From Hsuehochloa calcarea (Eukaryota; Streptophyta; Magnoliopsida; Poales; Poaceae): DNA of 64,000 bases. The notes under the pieces are model-generated. The model made no database searches, had not been told where the DNA came from, and worked only from the letters and a program-made list of their open reading frames with translations. The position numbers were made by a program, and so were the translations under genes. The stretch lies in the NCBI GenBank assembly GCA_036346395.1, contig CM070599.1, positions 32,045,232 to 32,109,231 on the forward strand, read 5' to 3'. Below are positions 46,981 to 57,185 of the stretch, piece by piece. The first letter of the stretch is position 1; each line of letters starts with the position of its first letter.

Positions 46981-48127
46981 TGTAATACCTCATAAATCCA
47001 GCTAGTTCGTATAGTTGGAAGTTAGTCGAAAACGAGATTTAAAAGTTCCGGAAATCGCATTCGGTAAAAAGAAAGAAGTCAGAGGGAGAAAAAGAAATAG
47101 TTTTAGTCTGAAATTCTATTTAGCGGGGGTTATCGTTATTTTACGGCAACTTTGGGCGCGATCATGACTCGGGAGGCCCAGAGAGGCGGCCGGCCCATGA
47201 AGTGGCCGACCATAAAGGGGCGCCACTTCCCCAAACCCTAGCCGGCCCGATTCCTCCCCACCTAGCCGCCACCCCTCCCTCTCCCTGGTTGGGCGCGCAT
47301 CCTCCCATGGTGGCGGCCTTTGGTGCTCCCAGTTGGTCTCCAAGATCCCCGGCGCTTCTCCTCCGATCTGTCCTCCGTGGTCGTTTCTTCGCCGGTTGTT
47401 CGCTGTGGTGTGGCGGCCAAGGAAGAAGAAGGGAGACCAGCGGGGAGTGGTTCTTCATCGTGCTACGGGTCTTCAAGGGTAACGAGCACCCCGGTTATTT
47501 GTTTGATCGATTTTTGTTGCGGTAGAGATCAATTGATTCACGTCGGATTAGAGTTCCAGAAATTACAGATTGGATCAGAATGTTGCGTGGCATGTTACGG
47601 TACTTTAGAGGCCGAATTTGGGGTTTTGCCCTTCTAGAGTTTTGTTCCTGGTTTCGTTAGCTTTCTTTTGGCACCAAGTTGAGAAAAATCCGATCAGTAA
47701 TTTGGGAGATATGAATTTTTGAATACGAACTGTCCAATCTGTCTGAAATCTGAGGTCAGTAGGTTTGTCCCTCGTTTTTGTTCAAAATAGAGGCCGAATC
47801 AGAATCTTCACCCAACTTAGTTATTTTAGATCTCGAAATTATATTTCCAAGTTGATAAAGATCATTCCATTTGGATCATTAGGCTAAAAGTTACACTATT
47901 TTCTTTACTGCTGATCTGTTTTCTGGACAGACGTAGATGGGTTGGGTTTAGCAGTTAATTAGTCATCTGTTTTGGCCGAATCAGGGGATTCCACCAACTA
48001 AAGTTTTGTAGCCTGATCAGTTAAGAATCAGTGAGCACTGGTTTTAGGTCGTTTAGAGTTACAGATAATTAATGGAGAATTTTCTTGTGCAACTGCCCGT
48101 AGAACGATAATCTGGACTTTTAGTGTA
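46981..48127 (+). repeat. Gypsy LTR copy E (plus-sense), truncated
   Basis: Starts exactly at the LTR terminus TGTAATACCTC at 46981. It continues through the GC-rich GGCCGGCCC/AAACCCTAG part, also seen in A and G, and a block near 47940-48080 shared with F (42060-42215). It ends near 48127 without an LTR terminus and is joined to the 3' internal region of a Sirevirus. The precise 5' junction suggests a true insertion, and the other end suggests a later deletion. Confidence 0.6.
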
Positions 48128-48128
48128 G

Positions 48129-48795
48129 ATGTTACCAAAGAGCGGGAATTATGATGCAATTAGAGGACATGTTTGGAATATACTGGAATGCATCATGCAT
48201 GGAAGAAAGTTTGATGTAGTGGATGTAATCATAAGGGAGATAGCAGGAACAAAGAATGATCGAGTCAAACGGATAAACTTTGCACCTTATATTATGGCTT
48301 TGATCATTCGCCAGACTGGTTATAATGGAGCTACACCTTCAGCGCATAAAGCCTATAAACCAAGAGAAGGTCCTCCAATTCCTGCAAATCTTAGGCGCGC
48401 TCCAGCAGAAGAACCTGAAGCTGCACCTCCTGCTGCTGCTGCTGCTCCTCCACAAGGTCAAGCCACTATGGATCAGATTTATGCTACCTTGTTGGAGTTG
48501 AGGGCATCCCAGGATACCTTCGAGCAAATTGACCACTTCTAAGGTGGATGCATTTGGCGACCACTTTTTCCGGTGGATGCTTTCCAGGAGGCGACCACTT
48601 CCAGGCTCGACGCCCACTCTGCCAGTCTTGACGCACTTTCAGCCAGATTCGCAGAACAGTTTCCTCCACCTGTTCGGTATGGACGACGTCGCTTTCGCTC
48701 TCCTCCTGGCGGTCCTCCTGCTGATCCCCCTGTCGCTCCTCCTGTTGATCTTCCTGTTCCTCCAGTTGATCCTCCACAAGATCCTCCTGCGGAGT
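48129..48795 (+). pseudogene. C-terminal part of the Sirevirus 2 extra ORF (env position), partial copy
   Basis: The frame from 48129 encodes 137 codons matching the last third of the ORF at 60412 (MLPKSGNYDAIRGHVWNILE onward). It continues beyond the point where that copy is damaged (DRVKRINFAPYIMALIIRQT, then an Ala/Pro/Gln-rich linker). It stops at 48540. Another frame from 48573 carries a heptad-like segment (TTSRLDAHSASLDALSARF) and a Pro-rich tail to 48795 (PPADPPVAPPVDLPVPPVDP). The two frames were probably one, split by an indel near 48535. The 5' two thirds are missing because the copy starts at the junction with LTR E. Confidence 0.65.
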
Positions 48796-48818
48796 GACCA
48801 CTTTTGGCCCTTGATGAC

Positions 48819-49232
48819 AAAGGGGGAGAGGAGTGTGTTAGTGAGAGAGAGCTTGTGGTGGTTAGAGGGAAACCTATCTATTATAATATTGTAATATATT
48901 GTGTCATTTTGTCTATGGCTTGTAATGACTTTGTTTGACAACTTGATGCTTATGATGATATATTGTGTTATCTTGTATTTTTGTTATACTTGGATCTTTG
49001 ATTAATGATGAATGACCATGTGATGTGAATGCTTTATCTTTATTGTCATTTGTTCTCTTCCAAGTAACAACGTTCTACAGAAACTCCGCCGAAATTTCCT
49101 GAAAATCCAAACATGTGCCTTACATTATCTTCTACTCAATATGCACATGTTAAGGGGGAGCTTTCTGTTTTCAAACCAACTATCTCTCACAACTTTATTT
49201 GTGTTGTCATCAATTACCAAAAAGGGGGAGAT
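48819..49232 (+). other. Sirevirus multiple polypurine tracts upstream of the LTR
   Basis: AAAGGGGGAG-type tracts occur at 48819-48828, 49152-49160 and 49219-49230, the last abutting the LTR at 49233. Repeated tracts ahead of the 3' LTR are a recognised Sirevirus feature. The same three are found before the second LTR, near 61816, 62148 and 62218. Confidence 0.75.
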
Positions 49233-50788
49233 TGAAAGCATCTAGGCCCCTAAAAATTGTATTTTGGTAATTAATGACATTATGTGAATATGGGACTAAC
49301 ATGTTTGTTGAAGTGATTACAAGGCATAGTCCCAAATGACAAAGTGAAACCGAGGAGCTGCATGTCAAAGAATGTTGAAAAGATAGAGTTGATCTCAAAG
49401 AAAAGGTACAAATAGACTAGGACCTCTTTGAATTTTACCGGTCTTTGGTGTATGGAGGAAGACCGGATTATAGGATAAATGTCATACTATTAAGGGGGAG
49501 CTTGTCTAGTAGCTTGAAAGCATCTCATTATGCCTTTGGATCAACTTAGGATCATGCATGTTCTTTTAGTTTGGTTTAAAAAGAAAATCTTTTTTCTCAG
49601 AACACAATCGGAAGTTCCGGCATGTGTACTGCGGAACTTCCGCTGTGCGGTTGCTCCGAAAAAGCTGTGCTTTGATTTTTCCAGAGAGCATCCGTTTTCG
49701 GGACTTAGCCGATTTCTCAAGTGCGGAAGTTCCGCAATGATACGAGCGGAAGTTCCGATTAATCGGTTGCTCCGAAATATGCGCGGTTGGTTTTTTCCAG
49801 AGAGCATCCGTTTTCGGGACTTAGCCAATTTCTCAAGCGCGGAAGTTCCGCAATGATACGAGCGGAAGTTCCGATTAATCGGTTGCTCCGAAATATGCGC
49901 GGTTGTTTTTTTCCAGAGAGCACCCTTTTGGGGACTTAGCCGTTTTCGCGAGTGCGGTAGTTCCACTGTGAAAAAGCGGATCTTCCGATTAATCGGAAGA
50001 ACCGAAATCCTGTTGGCGGAAGTTCCGCACATAAATCAACGGCTAGTTTGAGCATTTAATGCTCACTTTGTAATGACCGTTCTGATGCACTCGATTGAAG
50101 GCGGAAGTTCCGCACATTGTACCGCGGAAGTTCCGATTTCCACGAGTTTTGCGATTTTACGCATAACGGTCATATTTGGTTGTTGGGGTATAAATACACC
50201 CCACCAGCTCAGGGCGTGTTGTTGAGCATTCATTCAATTCATTTGAGCCTTGAGCACTCCTCTCACTCCTCATTTACTCTCTTTGCACACTTTTGTGAGG
50301 TAGTGAGCAAGAACAAGAGCATTGCATTCTTAGTTGATCCATTGGCTCTTGATTGTCGTCAAGTGAAGGTCAAGTTCTATTCTCTTGGTGCTTGTCGGCA
50401 CCTAGGCGACTTAGCGGAGATTGCTCGGTGATCTCTTCAAAGAAGCTTGTGAAGAGACCGTTGCGTTTGTGATTGGTCGGTGTTCACCAACTCGGAGAGG
50501 AGGAAGTACAACCAAGTGATCGAGGGTAGGCTTAATTTGTGGAGCGGCTTGGTGATCAAGCTTCCTCAACGTGGACTAGTGAAGATCGACAAATCTTGAT
50601 ACCACAGGAAAAACCCCCTTGTCCTTGTGCGGTTAATTCTTGTCTTTACTTATTGCACTTATTTTTGTAGCTCATAGATTGTGATAAATATCTTTGATTA
50701 GAGTATCTTGCTAATTTGGGTAATTTGATTAAGAAAATTTAGAAACCTCCTATTCACCCCCCTCTAGTCGGTCATCCTTGATCCTACA
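49233..50788 (+). repeat. Central LTR of the Sirevirus 2 array, with palindromic motif cluster
   Basis: 1556 bp, TGAAAG...CCTACA. It is shared between the partial copy to its left (as 3' LTR) and the longer copy to its right (as 5' LTR). It contains about nine exact CGGAA(G/C)TTCCG motifs between 49605 and 50140 plus weaker variants. A 116-bp tandem repeat has units starting near 49681, 49797 and 49913, the third diverged. Over the ~550 bp that can be compared it differs from the truncated right LTR by about five bases, so the array is young. Confidence 0.88.
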
Positions 50789-50790
50789 AG

Positions 50791-50802
50791 TGGTATCAGA
50801 GC
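50791..50802 (+). other. Primer binding site (tRNA-iMet type), Sirevirus 2
   Basis: Reads TGGTATCAGAGC two bases after the LTR end ACA at 50788. It fixes the plus-strand orientation. Confidence 0.92.
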
Positions 50803-50845
50803 TTGGTCTCTCTAATTTTAGACTTAATCGTCTAGGAGAGAAAGG

Positions 50846-51117
50846 ATGACTAGCGAGGGAATGTCTATAGGCAAGGCTCCTCTATTTGATGGATCAAATT
50901 ATTCTTATTGGAAAATTAGAATGTCAATTTATTTAAAGGCCATGAGCCCAAGCGTATGGAGAATTGTAAGTGAAGGTTTCGTTATGGCACTTGATCCCAC
51001 ACCCACGGATCAAGGCGAAGGCGGAACTCTCACCTCAATGCTCAAGCTATGAGCACGCTCTCTTTGGAGCTTTAAGCGGATGAGTTCAATCGCGTGAGCA
51101 ACCATGAAACCGCGGGC
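50846..51117 (+). pseudogene. Gag N-terminal part of Sirevirus 2
   Basis: The ATG at 50846 starts a copia-type Gag: PLFDGSNYSYWKIRMSIYLK near residues 12-31 is the DUF4219-like N-terminal motif. The frame is lost by an indel near 51030. A second frame then encodes a continuation ending ADEFNRVSN near 51105, with a stop in between. At about 51118 the sequence switches to the inverted Sirevirus fragment; gag resumes at about 54609. Confidence 0.75.
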
Positions 51118-54100
51118 GTGAGAAACGCGAGGAGAAGCTCGAAACGAGCGCACAAACACACGTGAGAAATGTATGTCCGTCTCGAGGCGTTGAGGTACAA
51201 GAGGGAGCCAATCATGTCGCTAAACTCCTTTTGATCAACTCGCTCGCCATCCTCATCTCGGTCAAGATAGGCAGAGAAGCCATGGAGTCGACACAAAGCT
51301 TACCATCACTCATGTCGGCGCTCAGAGGTCACGAGTGTACTTTCCCGATGAAGAAATGTACCTCCCGAGACCGCTAATTTGGAAGCCAAGGAAGAAGGTC
51401 AACTCACCCATCATACTCATCTCAAACTCTGGCTCATGACATCCGAGAACTGGAAACCAGAGTATGGGAAGAGCCGCCAAAGATAATGTCATCGATATAG
51501 ATCCGACGAGCAGTATGGGCAAGTACATGCTTGGCGGATGAACAAGGTCTTGTCAACTTTACCCATCTCAAAACCATGACTTAACAAGTAGGACTTAAGC
51601 CTCTCATACCAAGCCCTCGGGGCTCGCTTAAGTCCATACAATGCTTTGAAAAGCTTGAAGACATGGTTTGGGTATTTGGGGTTCTCGAAACCAGAGGTCA
51701 CGGACGAGACCTCTTCCTCAATAAGGCCATTGAGAAAGGCACTTTGACGCCCATCTGCAAAGCTTGAATCCTCTAGAAGCCGCAAAGGCAAGCGTGATTC
51801 TACAGGCAAAGGTTTCAAATCTAGACCTCAACCCGGGAAACCCCCGAGCAACCAATCTAGCCTTGTTTCTGATAACCACTCCATCCTCGCTCGCTTGTTC
51901 TGAACACCCACTTAGTCCCAATAATATTGTGACTCGCGGGGCTCGGCTGTTTACCTGCACCTTGTTCCTCTCGAAATTTTCTAGCTCCTCATGCATGGCA
52001 TTGACCCATGACTCATCGATAAGGCATGAGAAACATCTTTGGGCTCAAAGGAGGCAATGAAGGCGTAATGGAGACAGAATTGAGATAAGCCGATTTTGAG
52101 CGTAACACGCCAAGAGGTCTCCAATGATCTCGCTCAAGGATGAGCTCGATGTGTCTAGGAGGTCCCGGAGAGATAAAGAAGTGGCCTCTACCTCATGAGC
52201 CGACGAGGTAGGAACAGAGCCACTAACCCGCATAGCTGCAAGGCAAGGGCCGATCACCCGAGGTCAGTGGAAGATGGTACTCAAGGAGTGGGTGAGGGAT
52301 GGATCGTAGACAACCATCGCCTTCTTCGCCCTCGCCATCCACGAAGATGGTCTCGATCGCTCTAACGAACTCGAGATATCGTGCCTAGTCCCCTGATCGC
52401 CTCATCAAGGTCACCTCACAGACTCTACCATTTTGCTAGACTCAGCCTGCACTTATAAGCCCGCGAAGAAGGCGAGTAACCTGTAAAGATCCCGCCACAA
52501 GAACGTGACTAACTTATCTAGGTTCCTGCACTTCAAAACAAAACACTTGCAACCAAACACACGAAATGAGAGACGCTAGGCTTTCGCCATATCTCACCAT
52601 AAGAAGTGCGATGCAAGTGTGCCCAAGAAAAACTCGATTTGAGACATGGCACGCGGTGGCTATAGCTTCACCAAAACTTCGCTGTAGAGTACTCATCAAG
52701 CATCGCCCGCCATCTCGACTAAGGTACGGTTCTTCCTCTCCACAACGCCATTCTCAACGAGGGACGATGGAGAAGAGAACTGGTGCTCTACACTGCCTCA
52801 CCACGTAAACTCTCAAAGTAGGAATTTTTGAACTCCGTGCCATTGTCATCACGGATTGCTCGAAGGCACCCGGGAGCTCTACAGAAGCCTCACCGAAAAG
52901 GCCTCTGGAATGCGAAACGCCTCATCCTTCGAGGCTAAGAAAACACCCAAGAGTACTCGAGAAGTCATCGACCACGACAAGCACATACCACTTCCTCCCG
53001 CCGATCGTGACTCGAGCCGTCCCATCAGATCCATGTGGAGCACTGTCTGTGCATCGGCCATAGTAATCTGGACCGAGGATGAGAAGCGGCAACCATCTTG
53101 CCGCGGTCCGCATGGAGAGCAAACAAGATCTTTGACCATCTTGAGTTTCGCAAACCACGAATGAGATCGGGCCGCTTAACTCTGGTCAAATGGTCAAATC
53201 CAATATGACCAAGTCTCCTATGCCGTAAGGACAGTCGCGGACTCGTAGCAACTAAACACCGAGAGGATCGCCGTAAGACTCGTAAAAATCAGCACTAAAG
53301 ATCCTCCCATAACGAAATCCCGCAAACCAAACTACCCAAGAATCAAGAATTTTACAAGCATTTTTCTTGAAGCTCACCTCAAACCGCCATCGATAAGCCG
53401 AGAAACAAAGCAAATTGTACCGCAGCCTTACTAACTAAGGCAACGCTCTTTCAAAATGAAAGAATCATTAATGCGACAGCATTTGGCGATGACGCGCCGT
53501 GCATGAAGCATCTCGAAGGTGATCGCCTCATCACCAAGCACGGCAAGGGAAGAAAACCAACGGAATCTCCTGGCCATGTGTCGAGAACACCCGAGTCTAC
53601 GAGCCAAACCTTTCCTTCCCCGCCTGCTAACCCGAAGTCAAACAGAGTAAAGTCTCAAGATCGTGTAATTAACAAGATTTTGGCACCTAATATCGAGTAA
53701 CACGCCGAGCGTGATGAAGTAGCAAGCACGATCGACTTCTATCTACCCTACGCCTTCAACAAACCGTGATGGTCTAAGAGTAGACCTAAGGTCGTTGTTG
53801 GGCTTGATCACACAGAGGAGCGAGTCAAGACACCAAAGAATATGTCGATCTCGCCGCGGTATCCATCTCGAAGTGAGAACGAGATCTACCCGTGACGGCG
53901 GAAATTGTGACCAACGGAGCATGAGGACGAAACCGACGACCTTAAAAACCAAGTCCTCGATGTCGCCCAAATCCATCAATCGAACAAACCTGACTTCGTG
54001 GTTGGTCTTAGGTGCACTGATCCTGGGTCGACCAACGCGCCTCTGAAATTCATGAGGGCAGTAGCTAACTTAGGATGCTTTAAGCATGAAACAACCTACC

Positions 54101-54608
54101 AAGTAAAAGCTTGTAGTTCAAAGAATTTTATGATCCGCCTGCTTTAAGTTCATCTTCAAGTTATTGCAATTTTCACAAGACTCGGGCAGATCAAGGAGCA
54201 TGGCATAAGATCCTCTAGCAAAGAATGTCCTTACCTCACATGAGGTGGGAGAAGTAGTCTTATCAAGAATAAGTAGGGTAATGCCCATTCTACTCAACTC
54301 TAACTCAGAAGCAAACTAACATTCTCCACCTTAACACTATCAAGTTTGGAGGACACACTATCATGTGAGGTCCTTAACTTCTCCATATCAACCAAAGAAA
54401 GCAGCATGTATCACAATCATCACTAGAAGGAGCAGATGTAAGAGCAATAATCTCTAGTGACAACTATCTATTTCCTCTCTAACTCAAAGACACCTAGCCT
54501 TAGCTTTAGCATGAAAACCTCCTAGCTTAAGAAAAGCATGATTGAGCTGCTCAGAGGTGGATCTACCTCGTCTGCTGGTCTGAGTACGCCATTGTCACGA
54601 AGTTCGCC
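51118..54608 (-). mobile_element. Inverted LTR-less internal fragment of a Sirevirus 1-type element inside gag
   Basis: On the minus strand this holds, from right to left, a gag coiled-coil part (about 54570-54080), protease/pre-integrase remnants (53700-53150), integrase (53140-52520), and RT to RNase H start (51996-51120; DKTLFIRQ, EMSMMGELTFFLGFQ, FSDMIGSLLYLNASR). The order and content match Sirevirus 1 from about 36560 to 32170, but it is ~0.9 kb shorter. The main loss is at 54040, where ~0.8 kb equivalent to 35170-35945 is missing. Dozens of 1-4-bp indels break every frame. It has no LTR, primer site or polypurine tract, so it did not arrive by normal retrotransposition. Confidence 0.8.
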
Positions 54609-56267
54609 TTGAGTCACGAGATATGGACTACGCTCTCTGAAATTCATGAGGGCACATCCACGGTTAAAGAAGCCAAATTGCATAGGCTTAGGATCAAATA
54701 TGAGACATTTACAATGTTGCCTCAAGAGAGTATCACCGAAATGTACTCTAGACTCAACAACATTGTAAATGAGCTCAAGGGTCTTGGTACTAATTTGCTT
54801 GACATTGATGTTGTGCGCAAGATGCTTAGGGCTCTTCCCGACAAGTACGAAATGTTGGTGACATTGTTTCTCAACTCTCCCGAGTTGCCAAGGATGACAC
54901 CAACCGGGCTTTTGGGAAATTTAATCACCAATGAGCTTTACAAGAAAGACAAGGAAGAGCTCATGGAGTTAACTTCTTCAAGGAAGAAAGTTACCGCTTT
55001 TAAGGCAAAAGCGGAATCAAGTGATGAAGAAGATGAGGATGAAGACTCCGAGGAGGAATTTGCTCTCCTTGTGAGGAGAATGAAGAAGTTCATGAGGAGA
55101 CGGCCTCATAGAAGCTTCAATTTCGATAAGATTACAAAAGGGCAATCATCAAATGAAAAGAAGCGCTATAGCAACATTCGTTGCTATGAGTGTGATGAGA
55201 AGGGTCACATTGCTTCTCATTGCCCAACCAAGAAGGATGACAAGGGTAAGTCATCAAAGAAGAAAGAATTCAATAGAAAGAAGAAGCTTTTCAAGAAGCT
55301 TCACAAGGATGGCAAGAATGAAGCCCATATCGGAGAATGGGACTCCGACAAGGAGTATTCGGATTCCGACTCCGACTCCGATGTTGAGGGGTCCTCCAAG
55401 AAGAGAGGACTTGTCGGTATTGCCATCAAGGAGGCTCCATCGCTATTTTCTACTCCCACTTGCCTCATGGCAAAATGAGAAAAGGTAAAATCTCTTGATA
55501 ATGAAGAACCCTCCTATGATGAGCTCATGGATATGCTTGAAGAATTAAAAGAATATCTTGGAAAGGAAAAAGCTAAATTTAGAGTCTTAAAGAAAGAGCA
55601 TATATCTTTAAAGAACTCTTATGATGAATTAAAAGAAGCTCATGATTTGCTTGTCCAAGATAAGTCTTATACTAGCATTGGTATTGCTTGCGATATTCAA
55701 GAAAAAATGCCTAGTGTAAACATTGCTAGAACTAGCATATCCACTTCTTGCGATGATTTGCTTGCTATACCATGTAGCTCAAGTGTTGATTCTAAAAATG
55801 AAAATGCTAAATCTTGTGATAAGCTATTTGTAGAAAATAGTGAGCTAAAGGAGCAAGTCACCAAGCTAAGTAAGAGCTTGGAAAGATGCTTCAAGGGTAA
55901 AGCTACTCTTGACAAGCTTTTGAGTGAGCAAAGGTGCTCATTCAATAAGGAAGGACTTGGGTACGTGCCCAAGAAAGGTAAGAAACCGGTAAACAAGCCC
56001 GTGAGGTTTGTTAATCAAAATGGCAAGTTTTGTCAAAAATGCCGGGAAATAGGACATGTTCAACAAAAGTGTCTTATTGGTAAGGTTTCATCAATTGGCT
56101 TGTTTGATTCTTGTTATATGCTCAAAAAGGCCAAAGATGGAAAAGTGATTGCTAGGTTTGTTGGCACCTCAATTTTAGGTGTTAAGAAGAATGTTATTTG
56201 GGTGCCCAAATCTTTGATAACTAACCTCCAAGGACCCAAACAAATATGGGTACCTAAAAGAACTTGA
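54609..56267 (+). pseudogene. Gag C-terminal part of Sirevirus 2
   Basis: 54609-55478 encodes the rest of the capsid (SHEIWTTLSEIHEG, then LKGLGTNLLDIDVVRKMLRA), an acidic stretch near residue 140 (SSDEEDEDEDSEEE), a basic segment and the CCHC zinc knuckle CYECDEKGHIASHC near residue 195, then Lys-rich and Asp/Ser-rich repeats. A stop at 55476 is followed by a +1 shifted frame from 55527 to 56267. That frame has a Lys/Leu-rich coiled coil and a second Cys/His motif (FCQKCREIGHVQQKC near residue 165). The two frames were probably one long Sirevirus Gag split by a single-base change near 55480. Confidence 0.8.
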
Positions 56268-56279
56268 TCTCTTTTGTAG

Positions 56280-57185
56280 GTGAACTACAAGACCGGTGGA
56301 AGGCATTGGGTGCTTGATAGTGGATGCACTCAACACATGACCGGAGACCGGAAAATGTTCACCTCATTTGAGAATGGGAGCGGAAATGAAAAGATCACAT
56401 TTGGTGACAATAGCAAAGGAAAGGTAATTGGCTTAGGTAAAATTGCTATCTCAAATGACCTTTCCATTTCAAATGTATCTTTAGTGGAAACATTGAATTT
56501 CAATTTGCTATCCGTTGCTCAATTATGTGATCTTGGATTAACTTGCTCTTTCTCTAAAAAGGAGGTTACTATTTTTAAAGAAAAAGAAAATGAAATGATT
56601 TTTAAAGGTTTTAGATTCGGCAATCTTTATTTGGTTGATTTCTCCTCAAATGAATCTTGTTTGAAAACTTGTTTGATTGCAAAAACTTCAATGGGTTGGT
56701 TATGGCATAGAAGACTAGGTCATGTGGGAATGATTCAACTTAAAAAGCTTTTTAAACATGACTTAGTGGTTGGCTTGAAGGATGTGAAGTTTGAGAAAAA
56801 TAGACTTTGTAGTGCTTGCCAAGCCGGAAAGCAAGTGGCTAACTCTCATCCTTCCAAAAGTATCATGTCAACTTCTAGGCCATTAGAGCTCTTACATATG
56901 GATTTGTTCGGGCCAACAACCTATAAGAGCATTGGGGGCAATAGCTATTGTTTAGTCGTTGTAGATGATTACTCTAGATATACATGGGTATTCTTCTTAT
57001 ATGACAAAGGTGAAGTCTCCAAGATTTTTAAAAGTTTTGCAAAAAGGGCTCAAAATGAATTTGATTTCAAAATAAAGAAAATCCGTAGTGATAATGGTTC
57101 CGAGTTCAAAAACACTAATATTGAAGATTATTGTGATGAACTTGGAATAAAGCATGAGTTTTCCACTACCTACACTCCGGAGTAA
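56280..57185 (+). pseudogene. Protease and integrase N-terminal half of Sirevirus 2
   Basis: 301 codons. The aspartic protease active site is in HWVLDSGCTQHMTG near residue 15. Then come the pre-integrase zinc domain (GWLWHRRLGHVGMIQLKKLF, CSACQAGK) and the integrase core with its first two catalytic Asp residues (ELLHMDLFGP and IRSDNGSEFKN). The frame ends at a TAA (57183-57185) where copia elements normally have CAA for the Gln of the Pro-Glu-Gln-Asn-Gly motif, so a single C-to-T change truncates it. The catalytic Glu lies just beyond, in VVERKN. The element is otherwise well preserved here. Confidence 0.88.

Noticed and set aside
49541..50032. 163-codon minus-strand ORF in the Sirevirus LTR
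   Set aside because: Created by the 116-bp tandem repeat and the CGGAAGTTCCG motifs; a matching but truncated frame in the other LTR shows it is LTR sequence.
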